Source of the DNA: Oceanospirillales bacterium
GTDB taxonomy: Bacteria > Pseudomonadota > Gammaproteobacteria > Pseudomonadales > Balneatricaceae
NCBI GenBank assembly: GCA_018223185.1
Contig: JAAEYW010000004.1
Span: 172,508 to 236,507, forward strand
Reading direction: 5' to 3'
Length of the DNA stretch: 64,000 bases
Below the pieces are notes generated by a model. The model was not told where the DNA came from. It saw nothing but the letters and a program-made list of their open reading frames with translations, and searched no databases. A program made the position numbers and the translations under genes. Of this stretch, positions 1 through 9,169 are shown piece after piece. Numbering within the stretch: position 1 is the stretch's first letter; the number at the start of each line of letters is the position of its first letter.

Positions 1-1
1 C

Positions 2-598
2 GCTGGCAATGGTCAGGATTGTCATGATCCATTAGTGCTGTTTAATGAGGCGCTGGCGGTGGTGCATCAGGTGCAGGGTGGACGCGGTTCCGGTACTGAT
101 CTGGTGGCCTCCGTGTACGGTGGCGTGGTGGGTTACACCGTGGCCAGCCCCGATGGGGCACCCCGGATTCGTGTATTGCGGGGTATTCCCAGCATCAGTC
201 TGTTTTATGTCGGCTATAAGATGAAGACCCCGGATGTTTTAAAGCTGGTCGAGGGGTATGCGTCGCTGGCTCCCGCGCTCTATGATGAGCTGTATCGACT
301 GATGGGCAAGACAACCGAACAGGCAGAACTGGCCGTGGACAGTGAGGACTGGCCGCAGTTTGGCCGGCTGATGAATATCTATCAGGGGCTGATGGATGCG
401 CTGGGCGTGAATGACCGCCAGCTGGCCGAAATTATCTATACTGTGCGCAGTGCTCCTGAGGTACTGGGGGCGAAGATATCCGGATCGGGTCTGGGAGATT
501 GTGTTCTTGCCCTGGGGTGTCCTGCTAACCTTCAGCTGGCCTATGAACAGATTCCTGTTACTGTATCTGCGGAGGGTGTAACCGTTGAGTATATCTGA
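2..598 (+). CDS. GHMP-family kinase, mevalonate pathway (5' partial)
   Basis: The reading frame is already open at the window edge, so the N-terminus is missing and about 198 residues are visible. The segment GRGSGTDLVASVYGG fits the central Gly/Ser-rich phosphate-binding loop of GHMP kinases, and GAKISGSGLGDC fits their conserved C-terminal motif. The next gene is diphosphomevalonate decarboxylase, overlapping by 14 bp, so this is most likely the mevalonate or phosphomevalonate kinase that supplies its substrate. The sequence here does not decide between the two. The mevalonate route is a minority isoprenoid pathway in gammaproteobacteria, which mostly use the MEP route. The family call is secure; the exact substrate is inferred from the neighbour. 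Confidence 0.8.
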   Translation, partial: AGNGQDCHDPLVLFNEALAVVHQVQGGRGSGTDLVASVYGGVVGYTVASPDGAPRIRVLRGIPSISLFYVGYKMKTPDVLKLVEGYASLAPALYDELYRLMGKTTEQAELAVDSEDWPQFGRLMNIYQGLMDALGVNDRQLAEIIYTVRSAPEVLGAKISGSGLGDCVLALGCPANLQLAYEQIPVTVSAEGVTVEYI

Positions 599-1607
599 CT
601 CTGTGGCGCAGCAAGCGCCGACCAAAGAGCACGTGATCGCAAACTATCTGCCAGCCAGTGTTACACCGGTGGCCGATAGCACCGATACGCTGTTTGCTCC
701 CAGTAATATTGCGCTGTGCAAATACTGGGGTAAGCGTGATGCTGTTCTGAACCTGCCGGTTAACAGCAGCTTGTCTATCTCTCTGGCTCATCTGGGCAGT
801 AAAACCCGTATCTCCGTCAGCGATGAGGATCAGGTCTGGCTGAACTGTGCGCGGTTAGCCGCCGGGGATAAATTTGCCCGTAAAGTGATCGCCTTTATTG
901 ATCTGTTTCGTCGTGGTGCTGATCACCGGGTCAGGGTGGAAACTGAAAACAATATTCCTACCGCTGCCGGACTGGCGTCATCTGCATCCGGCTTTGCCGC
1001 GCTGATGCTGGCGGTAGACCGGTTTTATGGTCTCAGCCTCGAACCTCAGGTGTTGTCAGCCTTTGCCCGCATGGGCAGCGGCAGTGCCAGTCGTTCCCTC
1101 TATGAAGGCTTTGTTGAATGGCAGATGGGAATTCGTGAAGACGGCATGGATAGCTTTGCACTGCCGTTAGATACCCGCTGGCCGCAGCTGCGGATCGGGC
1201 TGGTCAAAGTCAGTACCGGTGAAAAAGCGGTCGACTCCCGCTCTGGTATGAATCGCACCGTGGATACATCACATCTGTATCAGAGCTGGCCACTGCAGGC
1301 CGCCGCCGATCTGGAACGGCTGCATCAGGCGATCGCCGAACAGGACTTTATCCGTCTGGGGGAAACCTCCGAACAGAACGCTCTGTCGATGCATGCCACG
1401 ATGATCGCCTCCTGGCCGCCACTGCTGTATTGGCAGCCGGACTCCGTCGCCGCTATGCAGACTATCTGGCAGGCCCGCGCTGAAGGTGTGGACGTGTACT
1501 TCACCATGGATGCGGGACCCAATCTTAAACTGCTGTTTACCGCCGATGCTGAGGCTGAAGTTAAACAGCGCTTTCCGGGTCTGGAAGTAATCAGACCGTT
1601 TGGCTGA
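585..1607 (+). CDS. mvaD: Diphosphomevalonate decarboxylase
   Basis: This enzyme decarboxylates mevalonate 5-diphosphate, using ATP, to isopentenyl diphosphate, the last step of the classical mevalonate pathway in the cytosol. The family signature APSNIALCKYWGKRD lies near residue 44, followed by LPVNSSLSISL and the ATP-binding stretch PTAAGLASSASGFAAL near residue 125; MDAGPNLKLL lies near the C-terminus. At 340 residues it is normal length for the family, with an N-terminal extension of about 35 residues. The best start is TTG at 585, because GGAGGG at 571-576 sits 8 bases upstream; this overlaps the preceding kinase by 14 bp and implies translational coupling. The DNA polymerase II frame begins inside its last codons. 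Confidence 0.9.
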   Translation: MSISDSVAQQAPTKEHVIANYLPASVTPVADSTDTLFAPSNIALCKYWGKRDAVLNLPVNSSLSISLAHLGSKTRISVSDEDQVWLNCARLAAGDKFARKVIAFIDLFRRGADHRVRVETENNIPTAAGLASSASGFAALMLAVDRFYGLSLEPQVLSAFARMGSGSASRSLYEGFVEWQMGIREDGMDSFALPLDTRWPQLRIGLVKVSTGEKAVDSRSGMNRTVDTSHLYQSWPLQAAADLERLHQAIAEQDFIRLGETSEQNALSMHATMIASWPPLLYWQPDSVAAMQTIWQARAEGVDVYFTMDAGPNLKLLFTADAEAEVKQRFPGLEVIRPFG

Positions 1608-4002
1608 AGCGGTGCAGGGGCAATCGGGGGACACGGCTGAAATCAGCGGCTTTATTCTTACCCGGCAGCAGTTTGATACTCCGGATGGGATCAGTTTTCA
1701 GTTCTGGCTGAAAGCAGGGGATAATGCCCTGCCAGTAACGGTTGCGGGTCAGGAGGGGGTGTTCTTTGTGCTTGAAGAGGACGTCCCCCGGATTGAGTCG
1801 CTGCTGGCGTCACAGCTTAATAACCCATCCTCATCCAGTCCCGGCTGGCGACTCCAGTCGCTGCCACTGAAAGACCTTCAGCAACGCCCTGTCTATGGCC
1901 TGTATAGCAATTCGCTGACAACCTATCGTCAACTGACCGATCTGCTGCAAACCTATGCTATCCCGATGATCGAGGAGGATATTCGCCCGGTTGATCGATT
2001 TCTGATGGAACGTTTTATTCAGGACAGTGCCCGGGTGCGTGTCAGCGGGCCTTCGGTAAAGCTGCAGCCGGCAGAGATTGAACCCCGGCTAACCATGTTG
2101 TCGGTGGATATCGAAACGACCATGCGTGCTGACCGGATTTTCTCTATCGGTCTGTATTCCGATCAGTTGCGAAAGGTGCTGATTGTCGGTGACGGTCAGA
2201 ATGAGCCCTGGCTTGAGTATGTGAATGATGAACGGGCCCTGCTGCAGGCGTTTATCCGGGAAGTAGAGCGTTGTGACCCGGACATCTTTATCGGCTGGAA
2301 TGTGGTCGGTTTCGATTTCCGGGTGTTGCAGGAACGGGCCAGGCGGTTGCAGGTGCAGCTGAACCTCGGCCGTGATGGCAGCCGTATTCAGGCGATTGAA
2401 TCAGCCAGCGGTAAATGGTTCTGTCGTATTGCCGGGCGGGTGGTGCTGGATGGTATTGATACCCTGAAAGGTGCGACCTGGCAGTTCGAAAGCTTCTCGC
2501 TGGAATATGTGTCCAATCAGATGCTGGATCGCGGCAAGTTGCTGGGGCACCAGATGGATGAAGGCCTGAACCGGGGAGAAGAGATTCAGCAGGTCTACCG
2601 GGAAAACCCCCGGCGGTTGGCAGAATATAATCTGGAAGACTGCAAGCTGGTATGGGATATCTTTGAACATGCCCAGTTGCTGCACTATCTGGTTGAACGC
2701 AGCCGTCTCACCGGCCTGCCACTGGATAAGGTCGGAGGCTCAGCGGCGTCGTTTGATAACCAGTATCTGCCACGCCTGCATCGTAAAGGTTATGTGGCTC
2801 CGGTATATGCCTCCGGTGAATCGCAGATGGGCGCGCCGGGCGGCTATGTGATGGATTCCCGGCCGGGCCTTTACCATCAGGTGCTGGTGCTCGATTTTAA
2901 GAGCCTGTATCCGAGTATTATTCGCACCTTTATGGTCGATCCCTATGCTCTGGCGGAGGGAACCGGCACCGAATGTGATCCCGAAGCGCTGGTGCCCGGC
3001 TTTAACCACGCTATCTTCTCCCGCAAAGAGGCGATTCTGCCGGGTATTATTGAACGCCTGTGGCAGGCGAGGGACCGGGCAAAAACGGAAAAAAATGCGC
3101 CACTGTCCCAGGCGATTAAGATCATTATGAACAGCTTCTACGGCGTGCTGGGGTCCGATGTCTGCCGCTTTTTTGATCAGCGGTTGTCCGGTTCAATTAC
3201 CCTGCGGGGCCACGAAATTCTCACCCGTACCAAAGCGAAGATAGAAGAAGAGTTTGGCTATAAAGTGATCTATGGCGATACCGATTCGGTGTTTGTCTGG
3301 CTGGGGGATGATTATCCGGTGGACAAAGCGCCGCACGAGGGACGCAAACTGGAACAGTTTCTTAACCAGTGGTGGCAGGACGAGGTGCAACAGCGTTTCG
3401 GTCTGACCTGTCATCTGGAGCTTGAATATGAAACTCACTACCGCCGTTTTCTGATGCCAACGATGCGTCACTCAGAGAAAGGCACCAAAAAGCGTTATGC
3501 CGGAATCCGCCATTTTGCCGATGGCAGTGAAGAGCTGATCTTTAAAGGGCTTGAATCGGTTCGCTCTGACTGGACGCCGCTGGCGCGCCGGGTGCAACGG
3601 GAACTCTATCGGCTGATCTTCAGTGATAGTCCCTATGCTGCTTATCTGAAACAGATTGTCAGACAGCTCAAAGCAGGCGAGCTGAATGATGAACTGGTGT
3701 ACCGTAAGCGGTTGCGCCGGCCGCTGGATGAATACAGTAAAAACCGGCCGCCCCATGTGCAGGCGGCGCAGAAAGCTCAGGACCGGTTTGCCAAAGAGGG
3801 TAAAAACCGACCCTTTTCAGCCGGTATGTATATTGAGTATCTGATTACCGTCAATGGTCCGGAACCCCTGCTGTTCGCCAGCTCCCCTATCGACTATCAA
3901 CACTATCTCGACCGTCAGCTGACCCCGGTCGCGGACAGTATTCTGATGTTCCTGGATGATAGTTTTGAAGCCCTGTATGCCCCGCAGATCGATCTGTTTT
4001 AA
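1600..4002 (+). CDS. polB: DNA polymerase II (family B)
   Basis: Family B DNA polymerase with proofreading exonuclease, used in replication restart and bypass of lesions. It is 800 residues long (E. coli PolB is 783). Exonuclease motifs are visible: SVDIETT near residue 168 (Exo I), IGWNVVGFDF near 230 (Exo II) and YNLEDCKLVWD near 343 (Exo III). Polymerase motif A is DFKSLYPSII near 432, motif B includes KIIMNSFYGVLG near 507, and motif C is YGDTDS near 558. All catalytic aspartates are present. The frame opens with TTG at 1600, overlapping the end of mvaD; GTG at 1612 is an alternative start. There is no room for its own promoter directly upstream, so it is probably co-transcribed with the mevalonate genes, unlike the SOS-controlled E. 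coli gene. Confidence 0.95.
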   Translation: MAEAVQGQSGDTAEISGFILTRQQFDTPDGISFQFWLKAGDNALPVTVAGQEGVFFVLEEDVPRIESLLASQLNNPSSSSPGWRLQSLPLKDLQQRPVYGLYSNSLTTYRQLTDLLQTYAIPMIEEDIRPVDRFLMERFIQDSARVRVSGPSVKLQPAEIEPRLTMLSVDIETTMRADRIFSIGLYSDQLRKVLIVGDGQNEPWLEYVNDERALLQAFIREVERCDPDIFIGWNVVGFDFRVLQERARRLQVQLNLGRDGSRIQAIESASGKWFCRIAGRVVLDGIDTLKGATWQFESFSLEYVSNQMLDRGKLLGHQMDEGLNRGEEIQQVYRENPRRLAEYNLEDCKLVWDIFEHAQLLHYLVERSRLTGLPLDKVGGSAASFDNQYLPRLHRKGYVAPVYASGESQMGAPGGYVMDSRPGLYHQVLVLDFKSLYPSIIRTFMVDPYALAEGTGTECDPEALVPGFNHAIFSRKEAILPGIIERLWQARDRAKTEKNAPLSQAIKIIMNSFYGVLGSDVCRFFDQRLSGSITLRGHEILTRTKAKIEEEFGYKVIYGDTDSVFVWLGDDYPVDKAPHEGRKLEQFLNQWWQDEVQQRFGLTCHLELEYETHYRRFLMPTMRHSEKGTKKRYAGIRHFADGSEELIFKGLESVRSDWTPLARRVQRELYRLIFSDSPYAAYLKQIVRQLKAGELNDELVYRKRLRRPLDEYSKNRPPHVQAAQKAQDRFAKEGKNRPFSAGMYIEYLITVNGPEPLLFASSPIDYQHYLDRQLTPVADSILMFLDDSFEALYAPQIDLF

Positions 4003-4005
4003 GGG

Positions 4006-4906
4006 TTAACGATAACCAGCCTGTTTTAGCAGTGCTACAGCCTGTTTCCGGTAGATACCAATGGCGGCAACATTGCTCTGGTCCTCGATGAAGCTGCCGC
4101 GTCTGGCGATCTCCCGGACCGGATAAACTTTTTTATTCACCGGATACCCCAGACTCAGTCCGGCATACTGCACCTGTGCTTGCCTGGTGGTCAGCCATTC
4201 CAGAAGGTCGATCGCCTGTTCCCTGTTGGGGGCATGCCTGATCAGCGCTGCACCGGTAATATCCACATGGACACCGCTGCTATCCTGATCGGCCCAGAAC
4301 AGTTTTAGCGATGTTTCAGGGTGTTCCTGTTTATACCGGGCAAAGTAGTAAGCGTTGACGATACTGACATCACAGATCTGCTGTTCCATGGCCGAAAATA
4401 TCTGCGTATCCTCGGCAAAGGGACGGACAGACAGGTTATCGACCCACCCCTGTAGCGTTGTCAGGGTTTTCTGTTCACAGTCCCGGTTGATCATCATCGC
4501 TACCAGAGACTGGGTATAGGGTTGTTGCGACGTCCGCAGACAGAGGTTACCTGCCCACCGGCTATCCGCCAGATCAGCATACCCCTTCAGCTCCGCTTCA
4601 TTCAGGGTCGCACTGTTGTAAAGCAGTGTCTGGGTGCGTTTGGAAAAACCGAACCAGTGGTTATCGGTCGAGCGCAGGTGTCCGGGAGCATTTTTTGTCA
4701 GGCTGCGTGATGCTACCGGGCTCTACGAGATAGCTCACTGGAGTTTCGGTTTCTGCGGAATAACGGTCAAACAGAGGGGTAAGATAGCTGGCATTTTTAG
4801 TGGAATACACCTGCAGTTCCGATGCGGCCTGTAGCGGGGTAAAAAACGCAGCTGTGAGTATCAGGCAGAGCGTATTCGACAGATATTGTATGACTAATAT
4901 TTCCAA
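4006..4906 (-). pseudogene. Broken ferric-iron ABC transporter substrate-binding protein (FbpA-like)
   Basis: The gene is in two frames. The first part (4906 down to about 4660) encodes a signal peptide ending near PLQAAS, then LQVYSTKNASYLTPLFDRYS, matching the N-terminus of FbpA/AfuA periplasmic iron-binding proteins. The remainder (about 4700 down to 4006) is in another frame and reads HLRSTDNHWFGFSKR, then a segment starting near W-A-G-N-L-C, then NREQAIDLLEWLTT and the usual C-terminus. The frame changes at an A6 run on the coding strand (4691-4696). About 40-60 residues normally present between the two parts are also missing, so a homopolymer sequencing error alone would not restore the gene. 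It follows piuC on the same strand with 13 bases between, as the last member of the iron operon. Confidence 0.8.
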
Positions 4907-4919
4907 TAAGCTAACTGGA

Positions 4920-5606
4920 TCAGGAGGGGCTGGCCCACTGGCGTAGCAGGTTGTGGTAGAGACCGCTTAAGCTGACCACTTCAGGATGGGCGGCCCCCAG
5001 TTCTGCGCTGAGTGCTTGTACTGAGCTGTCCAGATCAAAGAGCATCTCCCGCTGCTGGATATCCCGAACCATGCTCTGTATCCAGAAAAAAGAGGCTATC
5101 CGTGCACCCTGTGAAACCGGTGCAACCGAGTGCAGGCTGGTGGAGGGATAGAGCACCAGATCCCCGGCCGGGAGTTTAATGGTCTGGGGACCATACTTGG
5201 TCTCGATGGTCAGCTCACCACCCTCATATTCATCCGGATCAGCGAGAAACAGGGTGGCTGAAAGGTCTGTCCGCAGGGTGATACCAGTTTCGGGTATCTG
5301 CATCAGGGAGCCATCGATATGTGCGCCATAGGTTTCATTTTTGCTGTACCGGTTGAACTTGGGTGGATAGATCCGGTCGGGCAGGGCCGCAGAGATAAAG
5401 GCCGGGTGCCGGGACAGCGTTTTCAGAATATGGTTGCCCAGACTGATAGCCGGTTCCTGACTATCATCCAACTGCTGATTGTTTTTAACATTTCGGGCAA
5501 TTGCACCGGCCGTGTTAATACCGTTGTGCCAGTCAGCGCTGTCCAGATGTTGTCTGAACTGTTGTATCTCACCGGGACTTAATACATTTGGAATAGTGAT
5601 AAGCAT
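4920..5606 (-). CDS. piuC: PKHD-type Fe(II)/2-oxoglutarate dioxygenase (PiuC/YbiX family)
   Basis: A 228-residue cytosolic 2-oxoglutarate/Fe(II)-dependent hydroxylase. The iron-binding HxD is seen in GAHIDGS (near residue 95), and the distal His plus the 2-oxoglutarate-binding Arg in LHSVAPVSQGAR (near 158-169). The family is typically encoded beside TonB-dependent siderophore receptors such as Fiu/PiuA and is iron-repressed; its physiological substrate is not firmly known. The ATG at 5606 is preceded by GAGGA at good spacing. It lies 13 bases after the hydroxyacid oxidase gene, as part of the iron operon. Confidence 0.9.
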   Translation of the reverse strand: MLITIPNVLSPGEIQQFRQHLDSADWHNGINTAGAIARNVKNNQQLDDSQEPAISLGNHILKTLSRHPAFISAALPDRIYPPKFNRYSKNETYGAHIDGSLMQIPETGITLRTDLSATLFLADPDEYEGGELTIETKYGPQTIKLPAGDLVLYPSTSLHSVAPVSQGARIASFFWIQSMVRDIQQREMLFDLDSSVQALSAELGAAHPEVVSLSGLYHNLLRQWASPS

Positions 5607-5619
5607 ATAAGCATCCTCA

Positions 5620-6735
5620 TTAGACTTTATGCAGTTCTGTTACCCTGATATCGGCAAGGTTTGCGCATCCGCTCATCGCCATACACAGTTCCAGCTCTTC
5701 ACGGAGCAGTTTAATCATGTGGGCCACGCCTAATGCCCCCGCGACACTGAGAGCGTAAAGCTGTAAACGGCCGGTCAGCACCGCATCTGCGCCGAGAGCG
5801 ATGGCTTTAAAGATATCACTGCCGGAGCGGATGCCGCTGTCAAACAGTACAGGGAAGTCATCCCCCACTGCAGCACGTACCAACGGTAATACCGGGAGGC
5901 TGGCGGGTGCGCCATCCAGCGTCCGTCCACCATGATTTGATACGATAATCCCGGCGGCCCCTGATGCCTTGAGTTGGAGGGCATCTTGCGGATGCATGAC
6001 GCCTTTGATAATCACTGGCAGCGGACTGTCATCAATCAGCTGCTGCAGTTGCTGTTGTGTCGGGGCGTTGCGTCTATAGCTTTGAAAGATAGGGCTCAGA
6101 CCGGCGCTGTCTTTTGCGCACGCAGCAGGGGGCTGGTGAATCAGGTTTGCCGCTATAACAGCATCGGACCATTTGAAGCCTGCCCGAACCGCCCGGATGC
6201 TGGGTGCCTGTATGGCCGCATCGAGGGTGACAACAATGGCCTGATATCTGGCTGCGATCGCCCGTTTAATCAGCGCTTCGGTGTCTTCCTGACGGGGCTG
6301 AAAATAGAGTTGAAACCAGTGCTTAAAATGGTCTCTTTCCGCGATCTGTTCCAGGGTTACCGAAGAGAGCGTGCTGGCCAGCATACAGGTGTCGGTTGAT
6401 GCTGCTGCATAGGCGGTATCCAGTTCTCCCTGCGGGTGCATCAGGGTCTGGTAGGCAACCGGAGCCAGAAACAGCGGATGCCGGAAACGGTTGCCGAAAA
6501 GCTCCAACCCGGTGTTGGCGTTGTCGAGATTAGCCATAATTCTTGGCGTAATCGCCCAGTGATGAAACGCCTGCTCGTTGTTTCGCAGGGTTATATCGTG
6601 GCCACTACCACCGCTGATATAGGCAAGAATGTCGGCGGGGATAAACTTTTGAGCCAGCTGCTCATAGTCTCTGGCGCAGGCAATGCCAGCCGGAATATAG
6701 TCCAGAGGTGAAAGAGGTGTTCTGTGATGGTTCAT
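5620..6735 (-). CDS. FMN-dependent alpha-hydroxy-acid oxidase/dehydrogenase (LldD/glycolate oxidase family)
   Basis: A TIM-barrel flavoprotein of 371 residues. The active-site Lys occurs in PVIIKGVMHP, and the base His and Arg in VSNHGGRTLDG; the FMN phosphate-binding region includes LFDSGIRSGSD and ADAVLTGR. Members oxidise L-lactate, glycolate, mandelate or similar 2-hydroxy acids. The frame extends upstream to a TTG at 6798, but the ATG at 6735 is preferred because AGGAAAG precedes it at ideal spacing. The gene sits between a TonB-dependent receptor and piuC, not near the lut genes, so a role on a hydroxycarboxylate connected with the siderophore is possible, but that is inference. The substrate cannot be read from the sequence. 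Confidence 0.85.
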   Translation of the reverse strand: MNHHRTPLSPLDYIPAGIACARDYEQLAQKFIPADILAYISGGSGHDITLRNNEQAFHHWAITPRIMANLDNANTGLELFGNRFRHPLFLAPVAYQTLMHPQGELDTAYAAASTDTCMLASTLSSVTLEQIAERDHFKHWFQLYFQPRQEDTEALIKRAIAARYQAIVVTLDAAIQAPSIRAVRAGFKWSDAVIAANLIHQPPAACAKDSAGLSPIFQSYRRNAPTQQQLQQLIDDSPLPVIIKGVMHPQDALQLKASGAAGIIVSNHGGRTLDGAPASLPVLPLVRAAVGDDFPVLFDSGIRSGSDIFKAIALGADAVLTGRLQLYALSVAGALGVAHMIKLLREELELCMAMSGCANLADIRVTELHKV

Positions 6736-6802
6736 CGCTTTCCTGAGTTTTGAATGCAGGGCAGCAGAAATTGCTACCCTGTAACGGGGATCCGTCAACG
6801 GT

Positions 6803-9160
6803 TCAGAAACTGTACTCCATGGTCAGTTGTGCATTCCGTTTGTCGCCCAGGTAGGTAAATGAGCCCGAGCGATAAGCGGCCAGATAGTAGTCTTTGTTGA
6901 ACAGGTTGCCGACATTGAGGCGGAACTTCAGATCGCGATTGACCTGATAACTGGCGAAGGCGTCAAACACGGTATACTCAGGCACTTCCATCTCCTCATT
7001 GGCCGCAGTATCCGGCTGGCCGGTATGGCGGGCACTTTCATAGGTGGCTGAGCCGCCCAGAGCGAAAGCAGATGTTGCCTGATACTTCAGCAGCAGTGAG
7101 GCTGATTTATCGGCAAAGTTCGCCAGGGTTTTGCCAACATTATCTGAATCGATTGAGTCGAGTACTTCCGCGTTCATAACGGCCAGTCCGGCCTGAACAC
7201 TGAGCCGTTCGGTCAGGTTGCCAGCCAGCCCCAATTCAATACCCTCAACCCGGTTTTTACCGGTGTTTAAAGAGCCTTCTGTGCTGTAAGAGTCTCCGGA
7301 GGGTTGTTCCATGACATCATTTTTCGTGATCCGGAACAGTGCCGCAGTTGCCAGTAATTTGTCATCCTGCAAGCGCCATTTGGTGCCCAGTTCCCAGCTT
7401 TGTGTGCGCTCGGGATCGCCTAATTGAGGATCACTTGCATCAACGCAAATACCCCCATAGCCGCAACTGGTGCCGACATCGGATTCACCACCGTTAAGGT
7501 TGGTTGCCGTTGAAAAACTGGCATAGATGTTGGTGCGCGGAGTAATATCATAGCTCGCTCCAACGTGGCCATTCCAGTAGCCGCCTTTATCGGTGAAGTC
7601 GTGGGCTTCGCTGGGCAGTGGGCCGCTACGACCGTCTGGGTCGAAGTTGGCGGTGGTTTTATAGTCATAGTAATCGTGACGGATACCGCCAAACAGCGTC
7701 CACTTATCGGTCAGATCAACGGTATCCATCAGTGACAGAGAGAGAGCCTCAACATTCCAGTCTGAGTCCACATCGCCACGGGTAATATCGCGCTGCATCA
7801 GATTGTTAACCCCGGCCACGGTGTTACCGTCGGCATCAGTGATACAGTAACTTTCGCCCACACCACTCCTGCCAACAGTAAAACAGTTGGCGGAGCCTGT
7901 TGCAGAGGTACTGTAGACACCATTCAGCACGCTCTGGTTACTGTATTCGGCGCCGATCACCAGTTCGTGATCCAGGCCGCCAATCTCCTTTGTTGTCAGC
8001 AGGTTCAGCTGGTTGGCAAAGTATTCAACTTCCTGCCAGCCCTGATGGGTACTTAAGCTTGCAGAGGCGTATCCGTTGGTGTCATTGGTGGCATCCGTCG
8101 TGGTCGGATAGGCGGTAGTGCCTCTGGCGCCGGTGGTGACATACCCGTTTTCTGTAGTGCCATAGCGGGTCAGGTTAACAATATGGGTCTGGGGGTTGAT
8201 CTCATACCCCATACGGACAGTGAAAGTATCCACTTCTGAGTCGAGGAAATCCTCATTCTGTACATAGGCGGGGATATCTTTAACGACTTTACCAGTAGTT
8301 CGATCAATAAAGGTGCCAAGATCAGGACTGTCATTGCCTTCGAAGTGATAATAATCCGCGGTAATTTCCAGCTGGTCGGTTGCCTGATGAGACAGAGAAA
8401 ACGCCGCGCCTATCCGCTCCCTGTCGGCAGGTGAGCGTTCCGGTACATCCTCCTGCGCATGCAGGATGTTGGCCCGGAATGCGGTGTCATAATTGATTAC
8501 CTGGTTGGTGTCGATGGCGACCCGGTGGTGGTTATCGGTGCCGATTCCGGCAGACAGTTTGGTAAAATCATATTCGGTGCTGGCTCTTTTGGTCGCGGAG
8601 TTAACCGCACCCCCGGTGGTTCCACGTCCGGCAAAGGAAGAACTGGGCCCCTTACTAATCTCGATCTGTTCAACTGCGAAACTTTCCCGTACTGTCATAC
8701 CGGGATCCCGCAGGCCATCGATGAAGATATCACTGCGGGCTTCGTGCCCACGGATGATATAGCGATCGCCGAAGGCGTTACCGTTTTCGCCAGTGCCGAG
8801 GGTAATGCCTGGCTGTCCATCAAGAATTTCCCGCAAATCACTGCGACCTGAATCTGATATTTGAGCGGCCGTCAGTACGGTAATGGTCTGCGGTGTTTCT
8901 GCCAGTGGGCGGGTTCTGCGTGGATCGGATACACGCTCTGCCAGATAGGGGGCGCCTGGCACAGCATACGGGTTGGTATCCGGTGTCACCGATTCTTCAA
9001 CCTTCAGTTTATCCAGCGCAATATGGTTTTCATCCGCCGTTGCAATGTTGGCCACTAATGCACCTGAAATTGCCAGTGCGAGGGTACCTGGAGTGAAACC
9101 AGCCGTTCTGTTTTTCCATAGGGAATGACCTGGCGTTGAAACCATGGTGGTGTTGTTCAT
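6803..9160 (-). CDS. TonB-dependent siderophore receptor (Fiu/FhuE-like)
   Basis: Outer-membrane beta-barrel receptor of 785 residues for import of ferric siderophores. It has an N-terminal signal region (GTLALAISGALVANIATA), a plug domain including PLAETPQTITVLTA and YIIRGHEARSDIFIDGLRD, the SSSFAGRGTTGGAVN stretch typical of catecholate receptors, and a barrel ending in the aromatic residue of LTMEYSF as outer-membrane proteins do. AAGGA precedes the ATG at 9160. It lies 9 bases after tonB and upstream of the hydroxyacid oxidase and piuC genes, and the neighbourhood with piuC suggests a Fiu/PiuA-type receptor for catecholate siderophores. The precise ligand is not determinable. Confidence 0.92.
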   Translation of the reverse strand: MNNTTMVSTPGHSLWKNRTAGFTPGTLALAISGALVANIATADENHIALDKLKVEESVTPDTNPYAVPGAPYLAERVSDPRRTRPLAETPQTITVLTAAQISDSGRSDLREILDGQPGITLGTGENGNAFGDRYIIRGHEARSDIFIDGLRDPGMTVRESFAVEQIEISKGPSSSFAGRGTTGGAVNSATKRASTEYDFTKLSAGIGTDNHHRVAIDTNQVINYDTAFRANILHAQEDVPERSPADRERIGAAFSLSHQATDQLEITADYYHFEGNDSPDLGTFIDRTTGKVVKDIPAYVQNEDFLDSEVDTFTVRMGYEINPQTHIVNLTRYGTTENGYVTTGARGTTAYPTTTDATNDTNGYASASLSTHQGWQEVEYFANQLNLLTTKEIGGLDHELVIGAEYSNQSVLNGVYSTSATGSANCFTVGRSGVGESYCITDADGNTVAGVNNLMQRDITRGDVDSDWNVEALSLSLMDTVDLTDKWTLFGGIRHDYYDYKTTANFDPDGRSGPLPSEAHDFTDKGGYWNGHVGASYDITPRTNIYASFSTATNLNGGESDVGTSCGYGGICVDASDPQLGDPERTQSWELGTKWRLQDDKLLATAALFRITKNDVMEQPSGDSYSTEGSLNTGKNRVEGIELGLAGNLTERLSVQAGLAVMNAEVLDSIDSDNVGKTLANFADKSASLLLKYQATSAFALGGSATYESARHTGQPDTAANEEMEVPEYTVFDAFASYQVNRDLKFRLNVGNLFNKDYYLAAYRSGSFTYLGDKRNAQLTMEYSF

Positions 9161-9169
9161 CTGTGTTCC

